Shown here piece after piece: positions 1 through 6,128 of a stretch of 6,722 nucleotides of DNA. The notes beneath the pieces were generated by a model. It saw only the letters and a list, made by a program, of their open reading frames with translations. It did not search any database and was not told the DNA's origin. Each line of letters begins with the position of its first letter. The first letter of the stretch is position 1. The position numbers and the translations under genes are program-made. The stretch comes from Ferruginibacter sp. (GTDB lineage Bacteria; Bacteroidota; Bacteroidia; Chitinophagales; Chitinophagaceae): assembly GCA_025362765.1 (NCBI GenBank), contig JANYFI010000115.1:1-6722 (forward strand), written 5' to 3'.

Positions 1-447
1 CACCTGGATACGCTCGATGATCCATATACCTGTGAGTATGTCGTTGATCATATTATTCCCAATGACATCATTCGGGTAGAATTCAGGCTGGGTTTCAGGA
101 TAGCGCCCCGGATAAACCTGATGTTTAAAAAAGTGGTGGAAGATCTGGTGGCCAATAAAGAAGTGAATGTTACCAGCCGGTACGAAAGCCAGCAGCGAAA
201 CAACGTTGTGGGTGATTTTCAGTTTGTAGTAATGGAAAAATTTTTATCGCAGGATAATGAATTGCCATTTATGGAACGCATCATCATGCACCTGTATTTC
301 TGGATTAAGGAAATTTCGCTGAGCGAAGAAAAAGGTTTTGGCCTGCAGCAAAGCAATGTAACGGTTGAAAAATATCCGTTGGTAGTAGCGCCAACCGGCA
401 AGTTTAAATTAAGAAGAATTTATACGGACGAAGAGGACGAAGAATAG
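1..447 (+). CDS. kup: Kup-family potassium uptake protein, C-terminal part (5' end outside window)
   Basis: The reading frame is open from the first base and ends with TAG at 445-447, giving the last 148 residues of a longer protein. I recognise the cytosolic C-terminal domain of KUP/HAK/KT potassium transporters as found in Bacteroidota: the run LGFRIAPRINLMFKKV, then VTSRYESQ, GDFQFVVMEKFLS, ELPFMERIIMHLYFWIK and ISLSEEKGFGL. Family members are roughly 600-660 residues with about 12 membrane helices followed by such a domain, so all the transport segments lie upstream of the window. The protein would import K+ with H+ at the inner membrane. An ATG at 121 could be mistaken for a start, but the 40 residues before it fit the domain and belong to the same protein. 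The extreme C-terminus is acidic (TDEEDEE). The rhodanese gene starts 15 bp downstream on the same strand, so co-transcription is possible. Confidence 0.88.
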   Translation, partial: HLDTLDDPYTCEYVVDHIIPNDIIRVEFRLGFRIAPRINLMFKKVVEDLVANKEVNVTSRYESQQRNNVVGDFQFVVMEKFLSQDNELPFMERIIMHLYFWIKEISLSEEKGFGLQQSNVTVEKYPLVVAPTGKFKLRRIYTDEEDEE

Positions 448-462
448 CAGTTTGAAATATTT

Positions 463-777
463 ATGCAGATAAAAAACATCCATGCGCCTCAATTAAAACA
501 GTTGATAAATGATCACGTAGATTTTCAACTGATAGATACCCGTGAGCCCTATGAACACGAAGCTTTTAATATTGGCGGCACGCTGTTTCCGCTGGCGGAA
601 ATAACCAAACACCTCAACGAAATAGAAAAAGAAAAGCCGGTTATTTTGTATTGCCGGGCCGGTGTTCGCAGCCAGATAGCCATTCAGCGGTTGATGGAAA
701 AATATCCTTTCAATAATTTATACAATCTTGTGGGTGGTATGGAAGCGTGGAAGAAGACGTTGAATATCAGGCCATAA
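463..777 (+). CDS. Single-domain rhodanese-like sulfurtransferase
   Basis: This 104-residue protein is one complete rhodanese domain with nothing added. Early in the protein are the DTREPYEHEAFNIGG segment (residues 25-39, the CDC25-like first motif) and the substrate-interaction proline P43. The active-site loop CRAGVRS starts at Cys64, the residue expected to carry the persulfide. The C-terminal NLVGGMEAWK motif (residues 88-97) completes the fold. Such small rhodaneses (GlpE/PspE-like) transfer sulfane sulfur to cyanide in vitro or to thiol or protein acceptors in vivo; the physiological acceptor cannot be read from sequence. There is no signal peptide, so it should be cytoplasmic. The ATG at 463 is preceded by an A/T-rich stretch without a clear Shine-Dalgarno, as is usual in this phylum. 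It follows the kup stop by 15 bp and may share its transcript. Family assignment is secure; the specific role is not. Confidence 0.92.
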   Translation: MQIKNIHAPQLKQLINDHVDFQLIDTREPYEHEAFNIGGTLFPLAEITKHLNEIEKEKPVILYCRAGVRSQIAIQRLMEKYPFNNLYNLVGGMEAWKKTLNIRP

Positions 778-789
778 AAGAAAAATAAT

Positions 790-905
790 GGCGGCGTGTT
801 CGCCGCGGCGAACCGGGCTATCCACTCCAAGTCCGGCACAAATACTGCGCACAAATCCTCACCGGGCTTTCCGTTACTATACCTCACGCAAAATGCAGCG
901 TAAAA
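790..905. repeat. Structured intergenic repeat element (candidate dispersed Bacteroidota repeat)
   Basis: The stretch after the rhodanese stop is more GC-rich than its surroundings and is full of small repeats. A perfect 6-bp inverted repeat, GCGGCG/CGCCGC, lies at 791-796 and 801-806 around a TGTT loop. A 12-bp near-direct repeat, ACCGGGCTATCC at 812-823 and ACCGGGCTTTCC at 861-872, differs at one base. GCACAAAT occurs at 836-843 and 849-856. ACGC at 886-889 pairs with GCGT at 898-901. From memory, the GGGCTATCC...GGGCTTTCCGTTACTAT...CTCACGC layout recurs between genes in Chitinophagaceae and Flavobacteriaceae genomes; that is recollection, not a search. The hairpin could also act as a weak terminator for the rhodanese transcript, but no T-run follows it. 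The boundaries are approximate. Confidence 0.55.
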
Positions 906-1012
906 TTGTTTCAGGCTGGGTTATTATTTGTACATTCAATAAATTCAACCCTTTAAATCCAAGTCAAATAATATGGAGGGTTGTAAAATATCGCAGCAGG
1001 TAAACATACATC
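906..1012. other. Leader region of the hydrolase pair, no gene seen
   Basis: This A/T-rich stretch separates the repeat element from the GTG start at 1013. It should hold the promoter of the hydrolase pair. TTTG at 927-930 with TA five bases upstream resembles the Bacteroidota -7 element TAnnTTTG but has one extra spacer base, and no -33 element stands at the right distance, so I do not call a promoter. GGAGG at 975-979 is too far from the GTG to be its ribosome binding site. AGCAGG at 995-1000 is 12 bases upstream and only a weak candidate. Confidence 0.3.
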
Positions 1013-1801
1013 GTGTCAGCTACTATCACATATATTATCCTGGGCTACCTGGCCTTATTAGCACTTGTTTACCTGCTGCAGGAACGCTTTATTTTTAATC
1101 CCGAAAAATTAAAAGCCGATTTTAAATACCAGTATGATGTACCTTTTAAAGAATTATTTTTTGATGTAGCGCCAGGTGTAAGTATTAACGGGCTGCATTT
1201 TTTTGTAGCAAAACCATTGGGCTTAATTTTATATTTTCATGGCAATTCAAGAAGCATAAAAGGCTGGGCCAAATACGCCAAAGATTTTTACCGCTATGGG
1301 TATGATGTAGTGCTGGTAGATTACCGCGGTTTTGGAAAAAGCACCGGCAAGCGCAGTGAAAAAAACATGCACAAAGACATGCAGTTTGTATACGATACCC
1401 TTGCGGCAAAGCACCACGAAAACCATTTGATTGTGTATGGAAGAAGCCTTGGCAGCGGCTTTGCTGCTAACTTAGCCAGCGAAAATAAACCCAGGTATTT
1501 GATCCTGGATGCGCCTTATTTTAGTTTTGCCAAAGTGGTACAACGTTTTCTGCCTATTTTACCCCTGCGCTTTGTATTACGTTTTCATATGCGAACCGAT
1601 AAGTGGTTGCCTAAAGTAAATTGCCATACCTATATTTTGCATGGCACCAAAGACTGGCTGATACCCATTAGCAACAGTGAAAAATTGCAGGCGCTGAATC
1701 CCCGTAAAATAACGTTGATACGCATTCAGGGCGGCGGCCACAACAACCTGCCGTCATTTCCTGAATACCATAATTTTATCCGCGACATTTTAGCGCCTTA
1801 A
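1013..1801 (+). CDS. Membrane-anchored alpha/beta hydrolase, Bem46/ABHD13-like (first of tandem pair)
   Basis: The protein has 262 residues. One hydrophobic helix at about residues 5-22 should anchor it in the inner membrane; which side the hydrolase domain faces is not clear. The alpha/beta hydrolase domain follows: oxyanion-hole region LYFHGN (73-78), VDYRGFGKSTG (102-112), nucleophile elbow GRSLGSG with Ser145, acid HGTKD with Asp214, and GGGHNN with His243. The triad is intact. This arrangement resembles the Bem46/ABHD13 branch of serine hydrolases, whose substrates are largely unknown; an ester or lipid-like substrate is a guess. The start is GTG at 1013: an in-frame TAA at 1001-1003 excludes anything further upstream, and the next in-frame ATG lies beyond residue 115, inside the fold. 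The second hydrolase begins 44 bp downstream on the same strand, suggesting one transcript. Confidence 0.88.
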   Translation: MSATITYIILGYLALLALVYLLQERFIFNPEKLKADFKYQYDVPFKELFFDVAPGVSINGLHFFVAKPLGLILYFHGNSRSIKGWAKYAKDFYRYGYDVVLVDYRGFGKSTGKRSEKNMHKDMQFVYDTLAAKHHENHLIVYGRSLGSGFAANLASENKPRYLILDAPYFSFAKVVQRFLPILPLRFVLRFHMRTDKWLPKVNCHTYILHGTKDWLIPISNSEKLQALNPRKITLIRIQGGGHNNLPSFPEYHNFIRDILAP

Positions 1802-1845
1802 TACAATTTTGCTGCTGTGAAATAAATTTTAAAAGAAGATTTTAC

Positions 1846-2664
1846 ATGAATAAAAGCAACAATAACAAAGCAGCCAAATGGATAAGGCGGGTTATTTTTT
1901 TATACCTGCTCATTGGTATATTGTTATATTTTTTGCAGAACTTTTTTTTGTTTCATCCTGTACCGCTGGCAAGAAATTATGTATACCAGTTTGATGTGCC
2001 GTTTAAAGAAATGGATATTCCTTTTGGTAAAACAGATACGATTAATTTGGTAAAATTTTTTCCAACAGATTCAGTACGTAAAGGCGTGGTCATTTATTTT
2101 CATGGCAATAAAGGCAATGTCAACCGCTATGCGAAGTTCGCAGCCAATTTCACCAAACATGGCTATGAAGTATGGATGGAAGATTACCCCGGCTTCGGCA
2201 AAAGTATTGGCGAAAGAAATGAAAAAAATCTATACCTGCAGGCTGAGAAAATTTATGGATTGGCCGTAGCAAAAGTTAATCCTGGCGATATTGTCATTTA
2301 TGGTAAATCCTTCGGCACCGGCATTGCCGCTCACCTCGCTTCCGAAAAAAAATGCAGGCGGTTAATATTGGAAACACCTTATAGCAGTATACCTGATTTA
2401 TTTGGTTGCTACGCACCAGTTTATCCAACCTTCCTGATGGCGAACTATAAAATCCCCACCAATGTTTACCTGCAAAAGATAACTACACCCATCACTATTT
2501 TTCATGGCACCGATGATGGTGTAGTGCCCTATCGTTGTGCTGCTAAATTAAAAGCAGTTTTAAAACCAACGGATCAATTCATCACCATTGAAGGCGGCAC
2601 GCATCACAACCTGAATGATTATCCACTATTTCATCAAAAGCTGGATTCGTTGTTGGTTCAATAA
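1846..2664 (+). CDS. Membrane-anchored alpha/beta hydrolase, Bem46/ABHD13-like (second of tandem pair)
   Basis: This 272-residue protein is a paralogue of the preceding one. A basic, Asn-rich start (MNKSNNNKAAKWIRR) is followed by a membrane helix at about residues 16-35. The fold then runs in the same order: DVPFKE (50-55, shared exactly with the upstream protein), IYFHGNKGN (83-91), EDYPGFGKSIG (112-122), nucleophile elbow GKSFGTG with Ser155, HGTDD with Asp224, and GGTHHN with His253. The triad is complete, so it should be an active serine hydrolase; substrate unknown. The positive N-terminus suggests an N-in membrane helix, which would place the catalytic domain on the periplasmic side (inference). 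The ATG at 1846 is preceded by an A-rich stretch. The stop codon at 2662-2664 touches the stop codon of the convergent minus-strand gene with no spacer and no visible terminator. Confidence 0.88.
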   Translation: MNKSNNNKAAKWIRRVIFLYLLIGILLYFLQNFFLFHPVPLARNYVYQFDVPFKEMDIPFGKTDTINLVKFFPTDSVRKGVVIYFHGNKGNVNRYAKFAANFTKHGYEVWMEDYPGFGKSIGERNEKNLYLQAEKIYGLAVAKVNPGDIVIYGKSFGTGIAAHLASEKKCRRLILETPYSSIPDLFGCYAPVYPTFLMANYKIPTNVYLQKITTPITIFHGTDDGVVPYRCAAKLKAVLKPTDQFITIEGGTHHNLNDYPLFHQKLDSLLVQ

Positions 2665-4044
2665 TCAACTGCCACCACACCCTCCGCAGCCACCACCGCA
2701 ACTGCTGCCACAGCTACTACCTCCGCTGCAACCTCCCGTATTGCCGGAGGAATTTCCCGAAACACTATACTGTGGAGGAAGGTAGTAAGCGAACAGGTTC
2801 GCCAATACAGGATATTCAGCAAAACCGGCAATTGCCACGGCTCCCAATATGGCAAAATTATTCAGCACATTTTTGCCCTTGCCATCGTCATTCTGTTTTT
2901 TCCATATTTTTTCGCCAATTACAAATACAAGGTAATTGCAGGAATATTGCTGGGCAATCATCAGGCTGATCAAAGAAAATAACCCAATCTCCAGCACCAG
3001 GTAACTGACAGGCTTGTAATTTGCCATTCCCTGGAAAAGTCTGGCAACACCAATTAGCAAAATAATACCCGGAACAACAAATTTTTGAAAATCTACTTTT
3101 TTGGAGAGCTGCCTTAATTTTTCAAATGAAGGTTGCGCCACTGCGTCGATGTCCATTAATTCAAGTCCTTCCAAATAAGTGAAATCAACACCAACTGATA
3201 TTTTTGTTGCCAGGGGCTTTATCAGTGGATTTATTTCTTCAGTCGTGTTTGCGGGTATATACCCGTTGAGCCTGAAATTATTTCCGGAGCAATCAATAAT
3301 TCCTCTCTTTAATAAATCAATTAATGCGGTTTGATAACCTTTATGCGGACCATAAATAAAATAGGCGGCCTGAAAGGTATTAAAATCGGCAGGGAAGTTT
3401 TCGGCTACAATTTTTTCCAGTTGTTGTTTTTTATGTGTGCTTAATAAAAAAGCTACCACCAACGCTGCCGTACACAACACGGCGTAAAGTCCCAAAAAAG
3501 AAGGGCCGCTGGATTTAAACAAACCTGTGGCTACAACGAATAGCATTGTTGATGCGACAAATAAAATAGCAGTTTTATCAAACAGGCTTTTATTATACAG
3601 TGGAGCGTCAATACTTTCCTGCACTACATTTATTTTCGGCCAAATGTCCAAAGGTGCTCCATAGCTAAACACCTCTTCGTACAATTGCAATGTGTTTTTA
3701 TACCAGTCAATATGTTTGTTATTTTCACCAACGCCGCCTTTCGAAGGTTGGTGATGAATGTCTTTTTGAAGAGTATTTTTACAAAAGCTGGCCCAGTAAT
3801 TTTGGGTATAGGTCAAGTGCAGGTGCCATACAATATCAACCGTATCACTTGGCGACGCTCCCGTTGGTGATATACAGCAGAGGTAAATAAATTTCCGGTA
3901 TTCTTCAATGGCAGCTTTGGTAAACCCCGACGACCAATTGTTTTCTTTTGCCAGTTTTTTTGAAAACGGAAAGTTTGAATAAGGCTCATCAAATGCGAAA
4001 GCCTGAATTTTTTGCCAAAGTTCATCCTGCGGGCCTGTTGTCAT
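2665..4044 (-). CDS. GRDP-like / TIGR04222-type membrane protein with Gly-Cys-rich tail, function unknown
   Basis: The protein has 459 residues in three parts. Residues about 40-136 resemble the GRDP-like (DUF1399) domain: VDIVWHLHLTYTQNYW (69-84), then IHHQPSKGG (96-104), DWYKNTLQLYEE (113-124) and DIWP (133-136). Two hydrophobic helices follow (about 158-174 and 183-201). A soluble middle region (about 205-320) precedes further helices at about 323-338 and 346-366 and a weaker hydrophobic stretch at 396-420. The last 30 residues are almost only Gly, Ser and Cys, with cysteines at 439, 445, 449, 453 and 456. From memory this matches the family called TIGR04222 domain-containing membrane protein, which often ends in such a tail; no function is established that I know of. 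The tail could bind metal or be modified, but this is speculation. It starts 39 bp after the second S66 gene and may be the last gene of that operon. Confidence 0.78.
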   Translation of the reverse strand: MTTGPQDELWQKIQAFAFDEPYSNFPFSKKLAKENNWSSGFTKAAIEEYRKFIYLCCISPTGASPSDTVDIVWHLHLTYTQNYWASFCKNTLQKDIHHQPSKGGVGENNKHIDWYKNTLQLYEEVFSYGAPLDIWPKINVVQESIDAPLYNKSLFDKTAILFVASTMLFVVATGLFKSSGPSFLGLYAVLCTAALVVAFLLSTHKKQQLEKIVAENFPADFNTFQAAYFIYGPHKGYQTALIDLLKRGIIDCSGNNFRLNGYIPANTTEEINPLIKPLATKISVGVDFTYLEGLELMDIDAVAQPSFEKLRQLSKKVDFQKFVVPGIILLIGVARLFQGMANYKPVSYLVLEIGLFSLISLMIAQQYSCNYLVFVIGEKIWKKQNDDGKGKNVLNNFAILGAVAIAGFAEYPVLANLFAYYLPPQYSVSGNSSGNTGGCSGGSSCGSSCGGGCGGCGGS

Positions 4045-4083
4045 ATGTTAGCGTGAGTAATAGGGAAATAAATATATGGTGTT

Positions 4084-4995
4084 TTATTGTTCCGATAACC
4101 GCACCTTGGTTTTGCCAACAGCTAATTTGTAGATGCCGCCAATTTTTAATGCATAGTTTTCTTCACTATGGCTAACGGGAAAATGAAAACATACGGGGTA
4201 GTTGTATTCTTTTACGATATCGCTGATAGCGTCGTCAATAGTTTTTCCAAATGGCCTGTCGGTATCTTTCATATCTGTAAAACCACCAACAATTAACCCT
4301 GCAAGATTAGCTAATTTTCCACTTCGTTTTAACTGGTATAGCATACGGTCTGCACCATAAATATATTCTCCTACATCTTCAATAAACAGCAATTTATTTT
4401 TTGTATCGATATCAGATGGGGTACCGGTTAAATGTGCCAACAGCGAAAGGTTTCCACCAACCAATTCGCCCATGGCCGTTCCGGGTTTGTTAAGTAGTTG
4501 CGACGCACAAGCGTAGCTGTTTTTTTTGCCTGAGAGCATCTTTTTCAATGACAATACAAACTCGTTACTGGCGCCACCATCGTTAAAGGCGGAAGCCATC
4601 GGAGCATGTATACTGGCTATTTTACAAGTACTAAAAATATGGCTGTGCAAAACGGTGATGTCGCTATAGCCGATTATCCATTTGGGTTTTCGTTTAAATT
4701 TTTTAAAATCCAGCCCGTCAATAATTCTGCCAACACCATAGCCACCGCGGCCGCAAAAAATTGCATGGATGCTATCATCATCCAGCATAGCCTGCAATTC
4801 ATTCAATCTTTCATCATCTGTACCCGAAAAATAATTAGCCGAATCGCTGCCAAGCGTTTTACCCACCATTACATTGTAGCCCCATTGCTGCAAAGTATCA
4901 ATACAGTTTTGTGCTTTTTCTTTTGCCATGTAACCGGCCGGACAGGTTATCCCAATAGTATCGCCTTTTTTTAAATAGGGAGGTATTTTTATCAT
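4084..4995 (-). CDS. LD-carboxypeptidase, peptidase family S66 (second, no signal peptide)
   Basis: The protein has 303 residues, the usual length for S66 muramoyltetrapeptide carboxypeptidases (LdcA type). These remove the terminal D-Ala from tetrapeptide muropeptides during peptidoglycan recycling. Visible landmarks are the N-terminal PPYLKKGDTIGITCPAG (5-21), the CGRGGYGVGRIID segment (81-93), the nucleophile in WIIGYSD (Ser111), GELVGGNL (176-183), FIEDVGE with the expected catalytic Glu206, and a C-terminal HFPVSHSEEN with His276 in the place of the family's catalytic histidine. The triad is therefore complete. No signal peptide is seen, so a cytoplasmic enzyme is expected, as for E. coli LdcA. 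The ATG at 4995 overlaps the stop of the upstream S66 gene by four bases (ATGA), which indicates translational coupling. The assignment to family is firm; an alternative S66 activity such as the microcin-immunity MccF type is less likely but not excluded. Confidence 0.9.
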   Translation of the reverse strand: MIKIPPYLKKGDTIGITCPAGYMAKEKAQNCIDTLQQWGYNVMVGKTLGSDSANYFSGTDDERLNELQAMLDDDSIHAIFCGRGGYGVGRIIDGLDFKKFKRKPKWIIGYSDITVLHSHIFSTCKIASIHAPMASAFNDGGASNEFVLSLKKMLSGKKNSYACASQLLNKPGTAMGELVGGNLSLLAHLTGTPSDIDTKNKLLFIEDVGEYIYGADRMLYQLKRSGKLANLAGLIVGGFTDMKDTDRPFGKTIDDAISDIVKEYNYPVCFHFPVSHSEENYALKIGGIYKLAVGKTKVRLSEQ

Positions 4996-6014
4996 AATAT
5001 TTCAGTTAGCATGCAGTTATTTAGTTCAACTTTTAAAGTGTGCTTAACCCCGCACTTTAACGCTACATTATTTTTTTGATGGCCTGCGGGAAAATCAAAG
5101 GCAACTGGGTAATTGTATCCTTTCACTTTTTCAAGCACGATTTCTTCCAGTGTTTTTCCAAATTCTTCTCCGGCGTCATCAGGCTTTATTTTAAAGCCAC
5201 CAACCACCAGGCCGGCCAGCGAACTTAATTTCCCCGTCCTTTTCAGGTTCCACATCATGCGGTCAATGCTGTACAAATATTCGCCGGTATCTTCTATAAA
5301 CAGTATTTTATTTTTTGTAAACAAATCACTTTTACTGCCCGCTAAAGATTCAAGTGTTTTTAAATTGCCACCTACCAAAGTACCGATTGTATTGCCGGTT
5401 TTATTTTTCACATTAGGTGTAAAATTGTAAGTCATTTTTTGTCCGGAGAGACAGGCATAAATACTTTCAATACTTTCTTTTTGTACAGCTTCTGCCAGGC
5501 TCCAATCTGCAGGAAAACTATTGCACATTTTTGAATGGATAGAAGCAATGCCATAATTGCGGTTAAGGTGACTGTGCAACACGGTAATATCACTAAACCC
5601 AATAATCCATTTTGGATGTGCTGTAAGTGTTGTAAAATCCAGCGCATCAATTATCCTTACCGACCCATAACCGCCGCGTGCACATAAAATGGCCTTTATA
5701 TTTTTATCGTCCAGCATTTGCTGAAAGTCACTACGTCTTTCTTTATCTGTTCCGCCAAAAGTAAAATCTCTTTTCCCAACTGTATTGCCCACTTTTATTG
5801 CGAAGCCCCATTCAGTTAATTTGTTTACAGCAGGAACAATTTCTTCGTTGGTAATGAAACCTGCGGGACAGGTAATGCCAACGGTATCGCCCTTTTTTAA
5901 ATATGGCGGAACTATAGCTTTTAACACCGGCTCATCGGGTTCAGTTTTTTTTGCTATTTCATTAAACCCCGCTGCCAGCGGTACTATGGAGGATATGAAT
6001 TTTTTTCTGTTCAT
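4992..6014 (-). CDS. LD-carboxypeptidase, peptidase family S66 (first, with Tat-like N-terminus)
   Basis: Starting from the ATG at 6014 the protein has 340 residues. It repeats the S66 layout of its neighbour with an extension of about 33 residues in front: PPYLKKGDTVGITCPAG (36-52), CARGGYGSVRIID (111-123), WIIGFSD with nucleophile Ser141, GTLVGGNL (211-218), FIEDTGE with Glu241, and DFPAGHQKNN with His312. All three catalytic residues are present. The extension begins MNRKKFISSIVPLAAGF, which resembles a twin-arginine signal with RK instead of RR, though the hydrophobic core is short and no clear cleavage site follows. Export or membrane tethering is therefore possible but unproven. The frame stays open upstream to a TTG at 6068, adding 18 basic residues; I prefer the ATG because it is preceded by an A-rich tract and puts the signal-like sequence at the very N-terminus. 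The Nudix-type regulator gene lies 114 bp upstream on the same strand. Confidence 0.87.
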   Translation of the reverse strand: MNRKKFISSIVPLAAGFNEIAKKTEPDEPVLKAIVPPYLKKGDTVGITCPAGFITNEEIVPAVNKLTEWGFAIKVGNTVGKRDFTFGGTDKERRSDFQQMLDDKNIKAILCARGGYGSVRIIDALDFTTLTAHPKWIIGFSDITVLHSHLNRNYGIASIHSKMCNSFPADWSLAEAVQKESIESIYACLSGQKMTYNFTPNVKNKTGNTIGTLVGGNLKTLESLAGSKSDLFTKNKILFIEDTGEYLYSIDRMMWNLKRTGKLSSLAGLVVGGFKIKPDDAGEEFGKTLEEIVLEKVKGYNYPVAFDFPAGHQKNNVALKCGVKHTLKVELNNCMLTEIL

Positions 6015-6128
6015 TCTTTTTTTTGATGGGTTGGACTGCGGCCGGTTTTCCAGTTTTTGACGTCGCAACGTATAAAACCGTTGTATTTAATCCGTGTATT
6101 CACATAAAATTTGTGTATTAAAACAATT
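6015..6128 (-). promoter_or_regulatory. Intergenic region upstream of the S66 pair with short direct repeats
   Basis: This gap between the Nudix-type regulator and the first S66 gene is the likely promoter site if the S66 genes are transcribed separately. On the plus strand GTGTATT occurs at 6094-6100 and again at 6113-6119, exactly 19 bp apart, with a related TTGTATT at 6081-6087. Repeats about two helical turns apart could be an operator, but the motif is short and AT-rich. I see no convincing TAnnTTTG element. An A-rich tract just before the ATG at 6014 probably serves translation initiation. Confidence 0.3.

Noticed and set aside
121..447. A separate 108-residue gene starting at ATG 121
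   Set aside because: The preceding 40 codons are open in the same frame and continue the Kup C-terminal domain, so this Met is internal.
791..806. GC hairpin as an intrinsic terminator for the rhodanese transcript
   Set aside because: The 6-bp stem is strong but is followed by more GC-rich sequence, with no T-run, so it is better read as part of the repeat element.
906..930. Bacteroidota-type promoter for the hydrolase pair
   Set aside because: TTTG at 927-930 has TA one base too far upstream for TAnnTTTG, and the nearest TTG at 906-908 is too close to serve as the -33 element.
788..1003. Open frame of 71 codons on the plus strand between the rhodanese and the first hydrolase
   Set aside because: Its first half is a translation of the structured intergenic repeat, its second half covers an A/T-rich leader, the composition (many Arg, Ser, Pro) is unlike the neighbours, and no domain is recognisable.
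2668..2760. The Cys/Gly-rich end as a separate small peptide natural-product precursor
   Set aside because: It is the in-frame C-terminus of a large membrane protein, with no separate start or neighbouring maturation enzyme; such tails are usual for this family as I recall it.
4606..4974. Plus-strand open frame of 122 codons inside the second S66 gene
   Set aside because: It lies wholly opposite a well-supported peptidase gene and its translation shows no domain features.
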